Below are positions 45,464 through 55,720 of a stretch of DNA of 64,000 nt, one piece after another; within the stretch, counting starts at the first letter, position 1, and every line of letters begins with the position of its first letter. A model generated the notes under the pieces. It saw only the letters and a list, made by a program, of their open reading frames with translations, was not told where the DNA came from and ran no database searches. The stretch is from assembly GCA_027475525.1 (NCBI GenBank), contig JAMWFC010000028.1, forward strand, positions 298,831-362,830, written 5' to 3'. Both the position numbers and the translations under genes were made by a program. Source of the DNA: Macrolepiota albuminosa (Eukaryota > Basidiomycota > Agaricomycetes > Agaricales > Agaricaceae).

Positions 45464-47594
45464 CCTGCAACCACCTGAACCAAAATTTTTACCAAAGAAA
45501 AGACGAGTGGAACCGATATTTACAGCGGAAGAAAGATCTATCTTTGAACCATACAAGGAACTCTACCACTCCTCAACTACTCCTCAAGCTTGGACTGCTA
45601 TCTTGAAGGATAAAATCCTAACGGATATCTTCAACTACTGGGCCACTAAGGGGACAGAGCTAAAGACAGGGAAAGAGTGGGCAGAGAGAATCAAAGTAGG
45701 TACAGCAACTCATTGCAAAGAACTAGACATCATTTGCTTGAATAGAAGGTTGTCCAGTATATCAAGAATTGCTGGTGCCCTTATTACCAGCATAAAGATC
45801 CAAAGGTGCTTCTGAAAACTTCACTGCGAGATGTTGTCCAGCAGACAATGGCAAAGGAGATAAACGAGGAGATCCAGAACTTGTTGAGGGGTAAGGATCA
45901 CAACGCCTTGGGATTGGATGCATTTGCACAATATAATGTAGCTGTCAAAAATGTTATGCATCAACTCACACCGCAGGAGGAAAGTCATTTATGGAAGATG
46001 GCGGCAAAATGGAGCAAAAAAGGAAATCCGCCAGAAATTCAGCGCAAGTTGGTACTCCATCCATCCCCCATCTGTCCTCTATTTGTTGTACATCTGTCTG
46101 CTTGATTTTGCTTTCTAATCATTGTCTCTACAGGAAAGCCCAAAAGCATGGTTTGAAGTGTGTGGATGATGCAGATGTGCTTTAATTTAGAGAAATGGGC
46201 ATGTTGAGTTGGACTGTTGTTGGGTGGTATGCAGATGAAGGCATGACTATTAGAATATATGTGGTGCCATCATTCTTTAAACAATTTTGACACCAATTAT
46301 AGTCATGACAATATGTCATACTTAACCCATGCTAACCGACCAACCTTCCAAGACTCCTTTCCTGACCTTGTTAGTGACCTCAACAAGAAGATGATGGATT
46401 ACATGTCTGCTCTTCTTGGTAGAGACATGCCGTCCAACATGCAATCACCCCATGATTTGACTCCTCCTATCCTTACACGCTGTGACCTCATCCTTGATCT
46501 GGATAGGGATGGATTCCCAATATTACCAGCAGATCCAGGACCAAATATATTTCAAACTTGGGCAGAATTGGAAATGCTTGTCCGGGACTATCTAAATACT
46601 CATTACAGTGAATCCTAGTTTTCTCCACCTTTGCTCATCATCTGATCACTCCGTCAGAAATTGTGTCTGGTTACCGGTATGAATCTGCTCCTTACAAGGC
46701 AGTGAGGACCAATGATCAGCAATTCATACATTCAAGGTATCTTCCAGAGGGTCTGATATTCCAAGATCCCCATAATCTTGGTCGGCCTGAGCTATTGCGT
46801 CTGCTGAACTTCTGGAGAGACCGTCAAGGACAGTATGGATCTGGTGACACCTTTTGCTGGACGGTTTATCTCAACCGTCACAAGCAGCCAGTAGCTGCTG
46901 AGTACGGCACCCGAGCTGATCATGAAAAAAATGCGGCAGCAGCAGCAGCACGTAAGGCTACATGCAAAAATGGAGGGAAAAATTGGAAACAGAGGCCAAC
47001 ACCATCAGCAGTAGTTGATGGCAACAGTAGGACCATTGCTGATGATGGAGCCGCTGATGGCGGATCCACTTTAGTCACCAAATCTGCAGCCAACTTGGAA
47101 CTGGGGCCTACACTTCCCCTGTCACCTAGCGTACCACACACACCACTGCCTCCGCACACTCCACAGCCTCAGTGCCACAACAGATCCACGGTTCACAACG
47201 AATCCCAACCCAATGTATCAGCTTCTGCTCACGATGAATCCGCTCACAACGAATCTGTTCATGACGAATGTGGTGATAATACAGCAGTGGTAGATGCCAC
47301 TACCATCCACCTCTTACATCAAAGAGGATGGAGCCATCCAGACCCTCCAATTAATGGCCCTAGTTGGTAGATGCCACTACCATCCACCTCTTACATCAAA
47401 GAGGATGGAGCCATCCAGACCCTCCAATTAATGGCCCTAGTGATGGTTCTCCTAGATATAGAGTGTCAAGAAGGGTGCTCGACATTCTTCAAGATGAGGA
47501 CAATGACCAATTTGAAGGTGAGGGAAGGCCGGCATTACAAAACCAAAAGAAGCGCAAGGCATTGCCTAACCAATTGTCAACAAATTCCAAGTGA
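45453..47594 (+). pseudogene. KDZ-linked hypothetical gene, decayed
   Basis: Divergent from the KDZ gene, about 300 bp between the two ATGs. MSALLQPPEPK, PIFTAEERSIFEPYKELYH, KILTDIFNYWATKG, then after an intron QYIKNCWCPYYQHKDP, TSLRDVVQQTMAKEINEEI, LWKMAAKWSKKGNPPEIQRK; further on RCDLILDLDRDGFPILPAD and QFIHSRYLPEGLIFQDPHN, LLRLLNFWRDRQ. I know this block order as a long repetitive mushroom family of unknown role that tends to accompany KDZ genes. TAA near 46182 and later stops interrupt it. The C-terminal part is Ala-, His- and Glu-rich and low in complexity. It may be the second gene of the transposon. Confidence 0.6.
47288..47441. repeat. 77-bp exact tandem duplication in the KDZ-linked gene
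   Basis: The unit 47288-47364 recurs at 47365-47441, duplicating TIHLLHQRGWSHPDPP with a TAG between the copies. Confidence 0.92.
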
Positions 47595-47867
47595 CCCCGC
47601 AAGTCTCAAGCACAAATGTTACAGGAGGATGCAGCTCGATACATTGATATGTCTACACCAGCAAAAAGGAGTAGCAGCTGCACTAAGGTCATTCAACCAG
47701 TCCACCGTCATTGATGTGGGGAAGGGGGGAATGTTATATTACATTTTTGTAAACTATAGGGTTACAAAAATGTACAAATGTCTGTCATAGCGAAAAAAAA
47801 AATATGTGATCGTCCATCTTCACTTCTCTTCTGTTGCCTTCCGTCTCTCAGTAAGCCAACTGGATGA

Positions 47868-49706
47868 TCAGGTCCGTTGCATTGGCAGCCAACTACTTTG
47901 GGAGTTGCTGCAAGCCCGTCTCCTTGGGCCAGGGAGAGGGTCCTTGGCAGGGACTGGCAGAGGGACGGAAGATGGTTGAGGGGGTGACGGAGATGTTTGT
48001 ACAGGAGTCGTCCCTGGGGATGTATGTTGAAGCAGGGACGGAGCGATGGTGAGAGCGGATAAGTCAGCAGCATGATGGGATTGGTCAGTGGGGAGGGCAG
48101 AGGTGTCACCAGTGGGAACGGATATGTCAGCAGTGGCAGGGGATTGGTCAGCAGTGGGGTCAGGTGTGGTTTCTTCCTCTTCAACAATGGGTCCAAGTCC
48201 ACTGTGCCCCATTGGATGCACTGCCACATCATCCTGAGCTGATGGACTGGATGGACGGGTGGAGATGTGAAGTTGATTCTGCAAAGTGTCAACCACACCC
48301 CAAATATTGCGGATCTGCTCTTCTGTCTGACGGATCTGTCCGGCATGGTCTTCGAGTGTCTCATCCGCAAGAGAAACATTTGTTTGCAGGGTGTCTATGT
48401 GGCCACCAAGCGTGTCGACTTGAGTCTGGTAGCAATGGAAGAAGTCCTTGATACGCGGTAACCAGCTCTCCTCAGCCATGACAAACCCATCCCGCACCTG
48501 CTCCCCAACATTCCGCAATGCTTCCTGGAACCCATTCTCCATCCTGTCCAAACGGCTCTCCACCCCTGCCATCATACCAGCCACAATGTCCTCACTGTGA
48601 CTAGACTCCATTGCCCGCTCCTTGCCCTTTTCCTTAACCAGAAGAGGATCTGCTGGGCAGTTGGAGGTCAATGGTTGGGATGGATGGATGGACAGTTTTG
48701 ATGGTCCCGCAATTGGACTGGCTGGTTCAGCTGCTAACTATTGGTTAGCTATTTGAGCAGAAAAAGAGTTTCATACCATCATCACTCTCAATAATCCTCA
48801 CTGACTTCTTTCTCAGTGGTTTTTTCCCCTTGCCCTTGTTGCTGGGCTTGACAGTTTTCTTGACAATTGTCAGGCTGCATGTTCGTTTGTGAATGAGCTG
48901 GCAGGAATCACATGTGGTGCCGCCCTTTGTCCTGACACACTGTAGCTGCTTACTTGCGTAATATTGGCAAGAGAGGTTCATGTGCTGACCCTCACAATGA
49001 GGTGCTGACCTCAGATACCTGCCCAACAGCATCCCTCCAGTAATTTCCCCCTTCGGTATCCTGCCCTCTTGTTCTTCCTCTTTCTCTTCATCCTCATCCT
49101 CATCCTCGTCCTTGTCCTCCTGCTCCTCCGGTATCAGATGGCTACCAGGAGGTGGATGGTTACCAATGTAAGTCACCCGTTTTTGCTTCTTGGAGGTTGG
49201 TGATAGACCAGATGAAACTTCTGCCGCTGGAGGACTCGGTCGTTTTCTCTTCTCTGGAATTGGTGATGGACTAGATGAATCTCCTGCTGCCGGCCTATGA
49301 ACTATCTGGTCTTCTCATGCTGGTACCGTTGACGGATCTGGTCACTCATTGCCCCCACTTGGTTCTTCTCCCCTTCCGCTCCTCTGGGACCATTTCTTCG
49401 CAGCGTCCTTCAACCGCCTGGTCATATCCTCATCAGAAAGTGTGCTCTCGAGTAGCGGGATAACTTTGTTGATGAAACTTCTCCTGGCATCAAGGAGGAG
49501 TTTCTTGTCACACTGGACCTGGCTGATCATCAGCCACATGTCAACCTATGGGACGACTGTTAGTGCATGTCTAGTAGGCAGGAGTGCTTGCATCTTACCA
49601 GGTCCTTCAGCTGTCCTTTGAGTTGATGCAGGTCTCCTCTGCGCGCAAGGTACAATACTTGAACATCTGTGTCAGCGACCGGTTGGTGGAGTTCTTCATT
49701 GGACAT
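47868..49706 (-). CDS. Cys-cluster and coiled-coil protein, unknown function
   Basis: Four exons splice cleanly: 49599-49706, 49346-49545, 48777-49294, 47868-48730; introns 53, 51 and 46 nt; 562 aa. N terminus: MSNEELHQPVADTDV, a helical RLKDAAKKWSQRS stretch. Middle: KRKRPSPPAAEVSS, an acidic run of Glu and Asp near residue 150, then a Cys cluster (HCEGQHMNLSCQYY, LQCVRTKGGTTCDSCQ, HKRTCS), basic KGKGKKPLRKKS, a long coiled-coil-like part (MAGVESRLDRMENGFQEA, HIDTLQTNVSLADETLEDH) and a Pro/Ser/Thr-rich end. The Cys spacing suggests zinc binding. It faces the KDZ-linked gene tail to tail with about 270 bp between stops and is undamaged. A third transposon gene or a nucleic-acid-binding Gag-like protein are the options. 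Confidence 0.7.
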
Positions 49707-49900
49707 GGCGGATGGAGGATTAAAGAAACGGACGAGAACTTTACACGAAGCTAGTTCTGAAAATAGATATCATGTGACCCTGTTTAAATTACAAAAGAAG
49801 TTTGATTTATTGCTTGACAAACCTTACTTTGTTTATCTTACAGTTTAGTAAATAACAATTAGCTAAGCAGGTCAAACATTCTAGACAGTTTGATATTACT

Positions 49901-49978
49901 GCACTAGTGGGAGTCGAACCCACCTACTGCAAGACACAATGAATACCAACGGATAAAATTCCACTAGACCACTGATGC
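49901..49978 (-). repeat. tRNA-like element 1
   Basis: Reads GCATCAGTGGTCTAGTGG at its 5' end (box A-like) and GGTTCGACTCC (box B) within a good T arm (GTGGG TTCGACT CCCAC). The acceptor stem has a mismatch and no anticodon arm of standard size is found, so it is not a canonical tRNA. Confidence 0.6.
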
Positions 49979-50060
49979 TTATTGTATACTGCTATAGTGT
50001 AAATGTATATCAGTATAATATTCTGTGTGTGGTCAAAAATCTTGACAGTTTGATGTCAAT

Positions 50061-50138
50061 GCACTAGTGGGAGTCGAACCCACCTACTGCAAGATACAAG
50101 GAATACTAATTAAGAATATTCCACTACACCACGGATGC
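50061..50138 (-). repeat. tRNA-like element 2
   Basis: 78 nt, the same plan as element 1 and exactly 160 bp from it; the flanks match too, so elements 1 and 2 are a diverged tandem duplication of a 160-bp unit (about 49880-50197). An inner GGAATA ... TATTCC pair replaces a normal anticodon arm. Confidence 0.6.
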
Positions 50139-50341
50139 TTACTAGACAATGCTATGATGTAAATAAATATCAGTCTAACATTGTCAATTCAATACAGATA
50201 AACCAGTTGCGGTAAATTCTTGGATCCGTCCATGTACATGATATCACTTCAGCGGACCCCGTCCACCCTCTGTCAATTTACTACAAGTAAAAATTGATAA
50301 CACTATCCATTCAAATTCTGTACAATACTGACTTGTAGTAA

Positions 50342-50420
50342 GCGCCTGTGGTACAAGGGAATATTGATACATTGATATTTCATATCGTGCACAAGAGGCG
50401 GGTTCGACTCCTGCTAGTGC
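50342..50420 (+). repeat. tRNA-like element 3, opposite strand
   Basis: GTGGTACAAGGGAATATTG, then TTGATATTTCATAT and GGTTCGACTCC, ending TGCTAGTGCA. Same box B and same inner inverted repeat as elements 1 and 2. Confidence 0.5.
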
Positions 50421-50694
50421 ACATTCTATAATAGCAGCAGGATGCTAATGTCTGCTAGCGTCATTAATGTGATCCGTTTAAAACTCCAGAGATTTCTGCA
50501 GTGGCATGGATTGGTCATCTTTGAGCATCTGTTCATTCCAGTACATCCCGTGTACTGGAATCCTCATGTGCACAAATTCCGCCATCCTATACCCACTTCA
50601 GTAATTTCTAGAGTTTTGAATGGATCAACTTAATGATGCTAGCTAGTGATGAATGAATATTTTATTAGGGCTTACAGGCCCTATTAAATTATTT

Positions 50695-50778
50695 GTCACT
50701 AGCGGGAGTCGAACCCGCCTTGTGTGCAAAAATATGAAATATCAACCTATTAATATTCCATTGTCACCATTAGACCCC
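50695..50778 (-). repeat. tRNA-like element 4
   Basis: GGTCTAATGGTGACAATGG, GGAATATTAATAGG, GATATTTCAT, then GGTTCGACTCCCGC. More diverged box A than elements 1 and 2. Confidence 0.5.
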
Positions 50779-50787
50779 ATTAGGGTG

Positions 50788-50862
50788 GAGTAGTAGAACC
50801 CGCCGCTGTACACAGTATTGAATATCAATAAACAAATATTCCACTGAACGACTGGGACTGGT
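50788..50862 (-). repeat. tRNA-like element 5, degraded
   Basis: CCAGTCCCAGTCGTTCAGTGG, AATATTTG, GATATTCAATAC and a damaged box B (GGTTCTACTAC). Directly next to element 4. Confidence 0.4.
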
Positions 50863-51174
50863 TGCACTGCTGACATCAGCTGGGTCACATGCTGACATCC
50901 GCTACTGTGGACAGCGGACACTCACGCACCCACTTCTGCCCTTCCCCCTCTTTCTCCCCCATGCTATCCTCTCCACTCCCCACACTACCTCAGGACACTC
51001 ACGCACCCACTTCTGCCCTTCCCCCTCTTTCTCCCCCATGCTATCCTCTCCACTCCCCACACTACCTCACATGCCCCCCGCTTCCCTCCTCACCCCTGAT
51101 CTGACATCCGATGTCTGCTACGTCCACTGGTACACCCACATTCCTCCCCTTCCCCCTTCCCTCTTTCTCCCCAC
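50863..51174. other. C/T-rich low-complexity stretch
   Basis: No gene. It contains a 77-bp duplication and then CCCTTCCC-type pyrimidine runs up to the LTR boundary. Confidence 0.5.
50916..51069. repeat. 77-bp exact tandem duplication, low-complexity DNA
   Basis: The unit 50916-50992 recurs at 50993-51069. Confidence 0.9.
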
Positions 51175-51487
51175 TGTAGTACTTGGTAGAAGTATTACTT
51201 GATAGTTCTGGGGCTTGCTAGTGTAGAATATGACCTTGAATTCACAATGACTTTGACGACGAAAGGGACAATTATTATCTTGAATGTGTTTAATAATTTT
51301 GCAAAACACCGAGGTTTTGAGGAATTATAATATTGAATGAGAATAATAATATTCCCACAAGTCGAGGTTTCTTAACAAACTCCGGCCTAAGCAATTCACT
51401 CCCTGGGAATCACCAAGCCTTTGCCTATCAATTGCCTGTCTATTCTCTACTAAACTTGGGCTATTTATACTGTTTTTCTGGTGCACA

Positions 51488-51641
51488 GACCACTATCTAC
51501 ATATGACTCTTTGTCGGAAACTCTCCCACTTCCAGAACGTATTTGATAGTCCAATTTCCCTTTTGACCACTATCTACATATGACTCTTTGTCGGAAACTC
51601 TCCCACTTCCAGAACGTATTTGATAGTCCAATTTCCCTTTT
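51488..51641. repeat. 77-bp exact tandem duplication in the inverted LTR
   Basis: The unit 51488-51564 recurs at 51565-51641; the family B copy at 8811 has this stretch once. Confidence 0.92.
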
Positions 51642-51663
51642 TGGAAGGCCTGTTTCAGTGCCA

Positions 51664-51819
51664 CCCGTTCCACCATTCTTCCGGATGTTTCTGATTGCCG
51701 CTTCTCCATTTGCTTGAGCTCCATTTAGCCTGATCTAATTCCCGTTCCACCATTCTTCCGGATGTTTCTGATTGCCGCTTCTCCATTTGCTTGAGCTCCA
51801 TTTAGCCTGATCTAATTCC
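51664..51819. repeat. 77-bp exact tandem duplication in the inverted LTR
   Basis: The unit 51664-51740 recurs at 51741-51817, only 22 bp after the previous duplication. Confidence 0.92.
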
Positions 51820-51893
51820 TGGATCCTTCTTTCCTCTTTTAGCACCTCCCTGCATCCCCTACTTCTTTCCTTTTCCCCTCCTTGTTGTCAAAT

Positions 51894-52073
51894 CAAACAT
51901 TGACTGATTTGACGATGAAATTGAGAATTATAATATTGAATGAATATAATAATTTCCCAATTTCATCCTATTCCGTCCATTGCCAAACATTGACTGATTT
52001 GATGATGAAATTGAGAATTATAATATCGAATGAATATAATAATTTCCCAATTTCATCCTGTTCTGTCCATTAC
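51894..52073. repeat. 90-bp tandem repeat, diverged
   Basis: Units 51894-51983 and 51984-52073 differ at several positions (GACGATG/GATGATG, CCTATTCCG/CCTGTTCTG), so this is a true old duplication, in contrast to the 77-bp ones on either side. Confidence 0.8.
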
Positions 52074-52111
52074 CAGCTTCCATGCTTTTCCTCTCCATGA
52101 CAGTGGTTAGA

Positions 52112-52265
52112 CTATTGTTGAGCTGATAGTTTGAGCCGGTCCCTGCCTGTTGTTCTGTACTTTTCTGTGTATTTGTTGGGATATTTTCCTATTGTTTAGC
52201 TGATAGTTTGAGCCGGTCCCTGCCTGTTGTTCTGTACTTTTCTGTGTATTTGTTGGGATATTTTC
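52112..52265. repeat. 77-bp tandem duplication with one mismatch
   Basis: The unit 52112-52188 recurs at 52189-52265 with a single difference (G at 52120, T at 52197). Confidence 0.85.
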
Positions 52266-52385
52266 AGAGATAGAGATTTGTTGAGACTGCTACCAGGAGG
52301 CTTACAGTTTTCAGCCTATAATTAAATGTTTATTTTGACTTCTGGTGCATGTTTTGTCCCTGACTGCTGGTACAGTGTCGTATCA

Positions 52386-53399
52386 CCACCCCCATCCCTC
52401 CTCTGCCACCCCCCACACTCTCCAAGACACCACCCCATGCAGCAGACGCCCATGCACCCCCTTTCCTTCTCTCCTGCCCTGATGCTGGACGATGCCAGAT
52501 AATGCCGGGGGTTGCCGACGGATTCCCATGGATGCCGACAAATGCCAGCAGGTCATGATGGCTGCCAACGAACTCTGACGGATGCCAGCTGATGGCAGAT
52601 GATGCCAATGCCCCTTTCAAGCCACAAAACCTCTTTTGGGAGATATGCCACCCCCCTTCCACCTCAAAATATCCATATGGAGACCTGCGGGGACATAGGT
52701 GGGTGTCTGCTCATTGTGTTATCTGACCTTTGATTCTATCCATTGGTTACGGACCTGTGGTGCAACGGTTAAATCTGCATTCTGTTGCTGGAGGCCTGTC
52801 CAAGGCCGGGGGTTTAATTCCCCCCCGCAGGCATATGGCAGGCAAGACAATGTTTCTTTTTCTTTGGTCCAACCAGCCTCTGTGTATCTGCATAGGCCTC
52901 TGCAGATGTCCGCTGGTGCCCTGCGCAGGCCTGGGAGGGCCTGTGTAGGTTTGAGTGGGTCGATATAGGTCTGCATGGATGTCCGCTGGTGGCTTGCATA
53001 GGCCTGCGTAGATCTGCGGGGCCCTTTTGTGGACATATGCTGGCATTGGAGGTGGAAAAAGAAGGGAAGGGGAGGCATGCAGCCTCGAGTTATTGTGGGG
53101 AGGAAGGGAGAGGGGAGGGAAGTGGGGAACCTCGAGGAGGCTTGATTCATGCCATGACATCTGCCAATGGAGGAGGCTTTCACTCGTGGGCTGATGCCTG
53201 CTGGCAGCCGCTGACACACATTGATGTCCATTAGTGTCTGCTGGCATCTGCCAGGCCTGCGTGTGCATGTGTTTGCCCATGTCTGCGGCTGTGTATTCTA
53301 TGGCACTGTGGGCACTGCGCCGCTCCAGTGTAGCGGACTCTGCTGGGCACGTATGGTATGGCACAAAGCGAGCTCCTGTACAACGTATGACACATACTG
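52386..53399. other. Degenerate short-repeat region
   Basis: No gene. Variants of GATGCCGACAAATGCC (52480-52610) and of GGCCTGCGTAGATCTGC with GTCCGCTGGTG (52900-53060) recur irregularly. They keep long minus-strand frames open by chance. A tRNA-like element sits inside. Confidence 0.5.
52753..52832 (+). repeat. tRNA-like element, probable SINE head
   Basis: Acceptor strands CCTGTGG (52754-52760) and CCGCAGG pair fully with one G-T. D-arm-like TGCA ... TGCA, a hairpin GGCC TGTCCAA GGCC, and a T arm GGGGG TTTAATT CCCCC with a box B-like core. Box A-like TGGTGCAACGG. An 11-nt insert before the hairpin rules out a standard tRNA; a tRNA-derived SINE is the best reading. Confidence 0.5.
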
Positions 53400-53632
53400 T
53401 TGTGATGTCTCTATGTGGGACAATGACTCCAAACACAACTCTAAGAGGGCTAACAAGTGGTTTGAGAACAACAACTTTAATGTCCTTTGATGGCCAGCCC
53501 AATTCCCTGATCTCAACTCTATTGAACATCTCTGGGAGTACCTCAAAGAGCAACTTAGGCAGTATGAAACACTTCCTCATGGTGTGCATTCATTTTGTAG
53601 CTACGATGCCATATTATTTTACAAGATTTAAA
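53400..53632 (+). pseudogene. Tc1/mariner-type DDE transposase, C-terminal fragment
   Basis: MWDNDSKHNSKRANKWFE (second catalytic D in DND.KH), then after a TGA at 53488-53490 WPAQFPDLNSIEHLWEYLKE (the family WPAQSPDLNPIEH..W block with the last catalytic acid) and YETLPHGVH. The N-terminal part with the first D and the DNA-binding domain is not found. A relic only. Confidence 0.78.
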
Positions 53633-53871
53633 CAGAATTTTAAGTACTTCCCATCCTTCATGCCAATGTCATCTTTCAAAAAGTATGAAACATTGGGACA
53701 GTTTTTTGAGCCACTGTACATGCCATAATAAACTCCAGGTTGATTACCACAAATAATAGCCCACCAGCATTCATCATTTGATGGTGCCCTCAGTGCTACT
53801 AACTCAGCCATGAATGAGTTTGTATCAATGTCATTATGACTTGAGTGTTGTTGAGCATGAGTCAAGGACAT
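53614..53871 (-). pseudogene. Viroplasmin / RNase H1 N-terminal-like fragment
   Basis: An ORF of 85 codons: FMAELVALRAPSND, then WWAIICGNQPGVYYGMYSG and KDDIGMKDGKYLKF. The pattern W..V..G..PGVY......... K.F fits the RNA:DNA-hybrid-binding N-terminal domain of RNase H1/viroplasmin, which is multi-copy in mushroom genomes. No RNase H domain follows. Overlaps the Tc1 relic slightly on the other strand. Confidence 0.45.
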
Positions 53872-54361
53872 AAGAGGCAGAGTTGCAGATTGTGAGTCAT
53901 TTGGTAGTGAACCAACAAGGTGGTCAGCCAGAGCATGCTTCTATGCTTTTACAGCATCATCAACCTCATAGTAACCTTTCCAACATGCTTGGTCAAAGTT
54001 ATTCACCTGCCAAGCAGTAGCAGGCCTGCAATAAACAAATTCATTAAATAATAAAGGCAAAAAATCAACAATGCTCACCATGTAGTAAAAATACCAGTAC
54101 GCCATCCATTAAATACAACATTAGCTTTAGGATCATTGTCATAGAGATCTGAGTTATCAGCTTCCTCAACTTGGCCCTGTGAAGGCAACTCCTTCCTCTC
54201 TGAATAGAGTGTGAGCATTTTGAGAGATACAACAAATAATATGCACACTCTGGCAGTGCTTGAAGGTTAAAGTAGATGTGCACTTTGCTTCAGATATTCA
54301 CAACAGAGAATCACACTACAGTCAGCCCAAGCTAGAATTATATGGCTTGTTTTGATTGTTT

Positions 54362-55720
54362 CAGGTGCTATGAATGTATCTCATTAGGGTTCAGAACCTG
54401 ATTGTCAAAGTTGATGCATGCTACATCAAAGGAATGCTACAGAATCCAGATATTCAACCATTGGCTAGTAGGAATCGCTGGGTAGTAGCAATACTAATGT
54501 TTCACTTTGAATTGGTACATGTCAAAAGTGCATCTCATGGGCTGGATGAATTATCAAGATGACCAAGACAGCTAGGAGATGAGGTGCTAGACAATAGTGA
54601 CAACAACATATTTGACAACTGGATTGAACAACTGCATAGTTTCATACATATTATTCAATTACCTATTCCAGTGCTTTGCAGAGATCAGCCAGTCTCAACC
54701 TGGCTACACTCTATTATTTTGTATCAACCTAAGCCGTATCAGGCATTATCAACCTTTTACACAGCCAGTATCTATAATGTCACTAAGCCATCTAATGATC
54801 TAAAAATAGTTGAGGAACCCAGACCCTTGCAGGAAGATAGTCAAAACCTACCATATTTGGCCGTACCTCATAGTGCCAAAGCTAAGTCAGAAGATCAATA
54901 AGTTGACCAGATTAGAAAGTGGCTACAGGATTTGCAGCAACCATTAGACCTTACAGATACAGAATACACCACCTTCATTTGATATGCGACAACTTTCTTT
55001 ATAGGCTGAAGATCGACTTTGGCAATGAAATAGGGCTGGCACCCACAAATTAGTAATCAAACCAAACAGCCAAATCAAACAACAACTTGAGACATTGGGG
55101 ACTCTATGTGGCTAGAGCAAACCTATTAGAGCATTTTTGGTGGCCTCAAGTTAGTGCTGACATTGCATGGTATATTTGCACTTGTCATCTCTGCCAAGTC
55201 CAGCAGATGCATCAAGTTCTCATTCCTCCTACTATAGTGACACCAGTGCCATTGTTTGGAAAGATATACATTGACACTATGCACATGCCCAAGTCAGAGC
55301 ACAAAAAGTACATCATCCAAAGATGATGCTCCTTGGTACACTGGCCAGAGTTTTGTATGCTCCAATGAGAAAAACAGATGCTATAGCTAAGTGGCTCTTT
55401 GAAGATATTATCTGCAGATGGGGAGCCCTTCACAAGATTGTTACAGACAATGGAGCACCTATAGTCAAGGCGCTTACTTATCCTATGAAGAAATACAATA
55501 TTCAGCACATTTAAGTCTCAGGATATGACAAATGTGCCAACGGTATTGTAGAAAGACCTCATTTTGATGTTAGACAGGCTTTATTCAATGCAGTAGACAG
55601 TGACAAAAGATGCTGGAGTAAAGTGACCTATTTGGTCTTCTGGTCTGAATAAGTTACCATACAAAAGAGGATGGGCTGTTCACCTTACTACACTGTATAT
55701 CTTCCACCAACATGATGATA
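54362..55720 (+). pseudogene. Decayed Ty3/gypsy pol: RNase H tail and integrase
   Basis: YLIRVQNLIVKVDACYIKGM, LQNPDIQPLASRNRWVVAIL, FHFELVHVKSASHGLDELSR (end of RNase H), a spacer, then the integrase finger (FWWPQVSADIAWYICTCHLC), KIYIDTMHMPKS (first D), ICRWGALHKIVTDNGAPIVK (second D), NGIVERPHFDVRQAL (E) and MGCSPYYTVYLPPT. Many stops and frameshifts. This is a different Ty3 lineage from the intact element at 22029. No LTR can be attached with confidence. Confidence 0.82.

Larger units (their letters stand above)
51175..52385 (-). mobile_element. Solo LTR, family B, inverted copy
   Basis: On the minus strand it starts TGATACGAC (52377-52385) and ends AGTACTACA (51175), flanked by CCAC (51171-51174 and 52386-52389). 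Matches 8811-9638 at both ends and around the TATA-like region. It is 1,211 bp as assembled; three 77-bp duplications and a diverged 90-bp tandem repeat account for much of the extra length. Confidence 0.8.

Noticed and set aside
49901..50862. Functional tRNA genes
   Set aside because: T arm and box B are good, but the acceptor stems mismatch and no anticodon loop of 7 with a 5-bp stem is found.
52330..53589. Minus-strand ORFs up to 280 codons
   Set aside because: They run through degenerate short repeats and the antisense of the Tc1 relic; the residues simply mirror the repeat unit.
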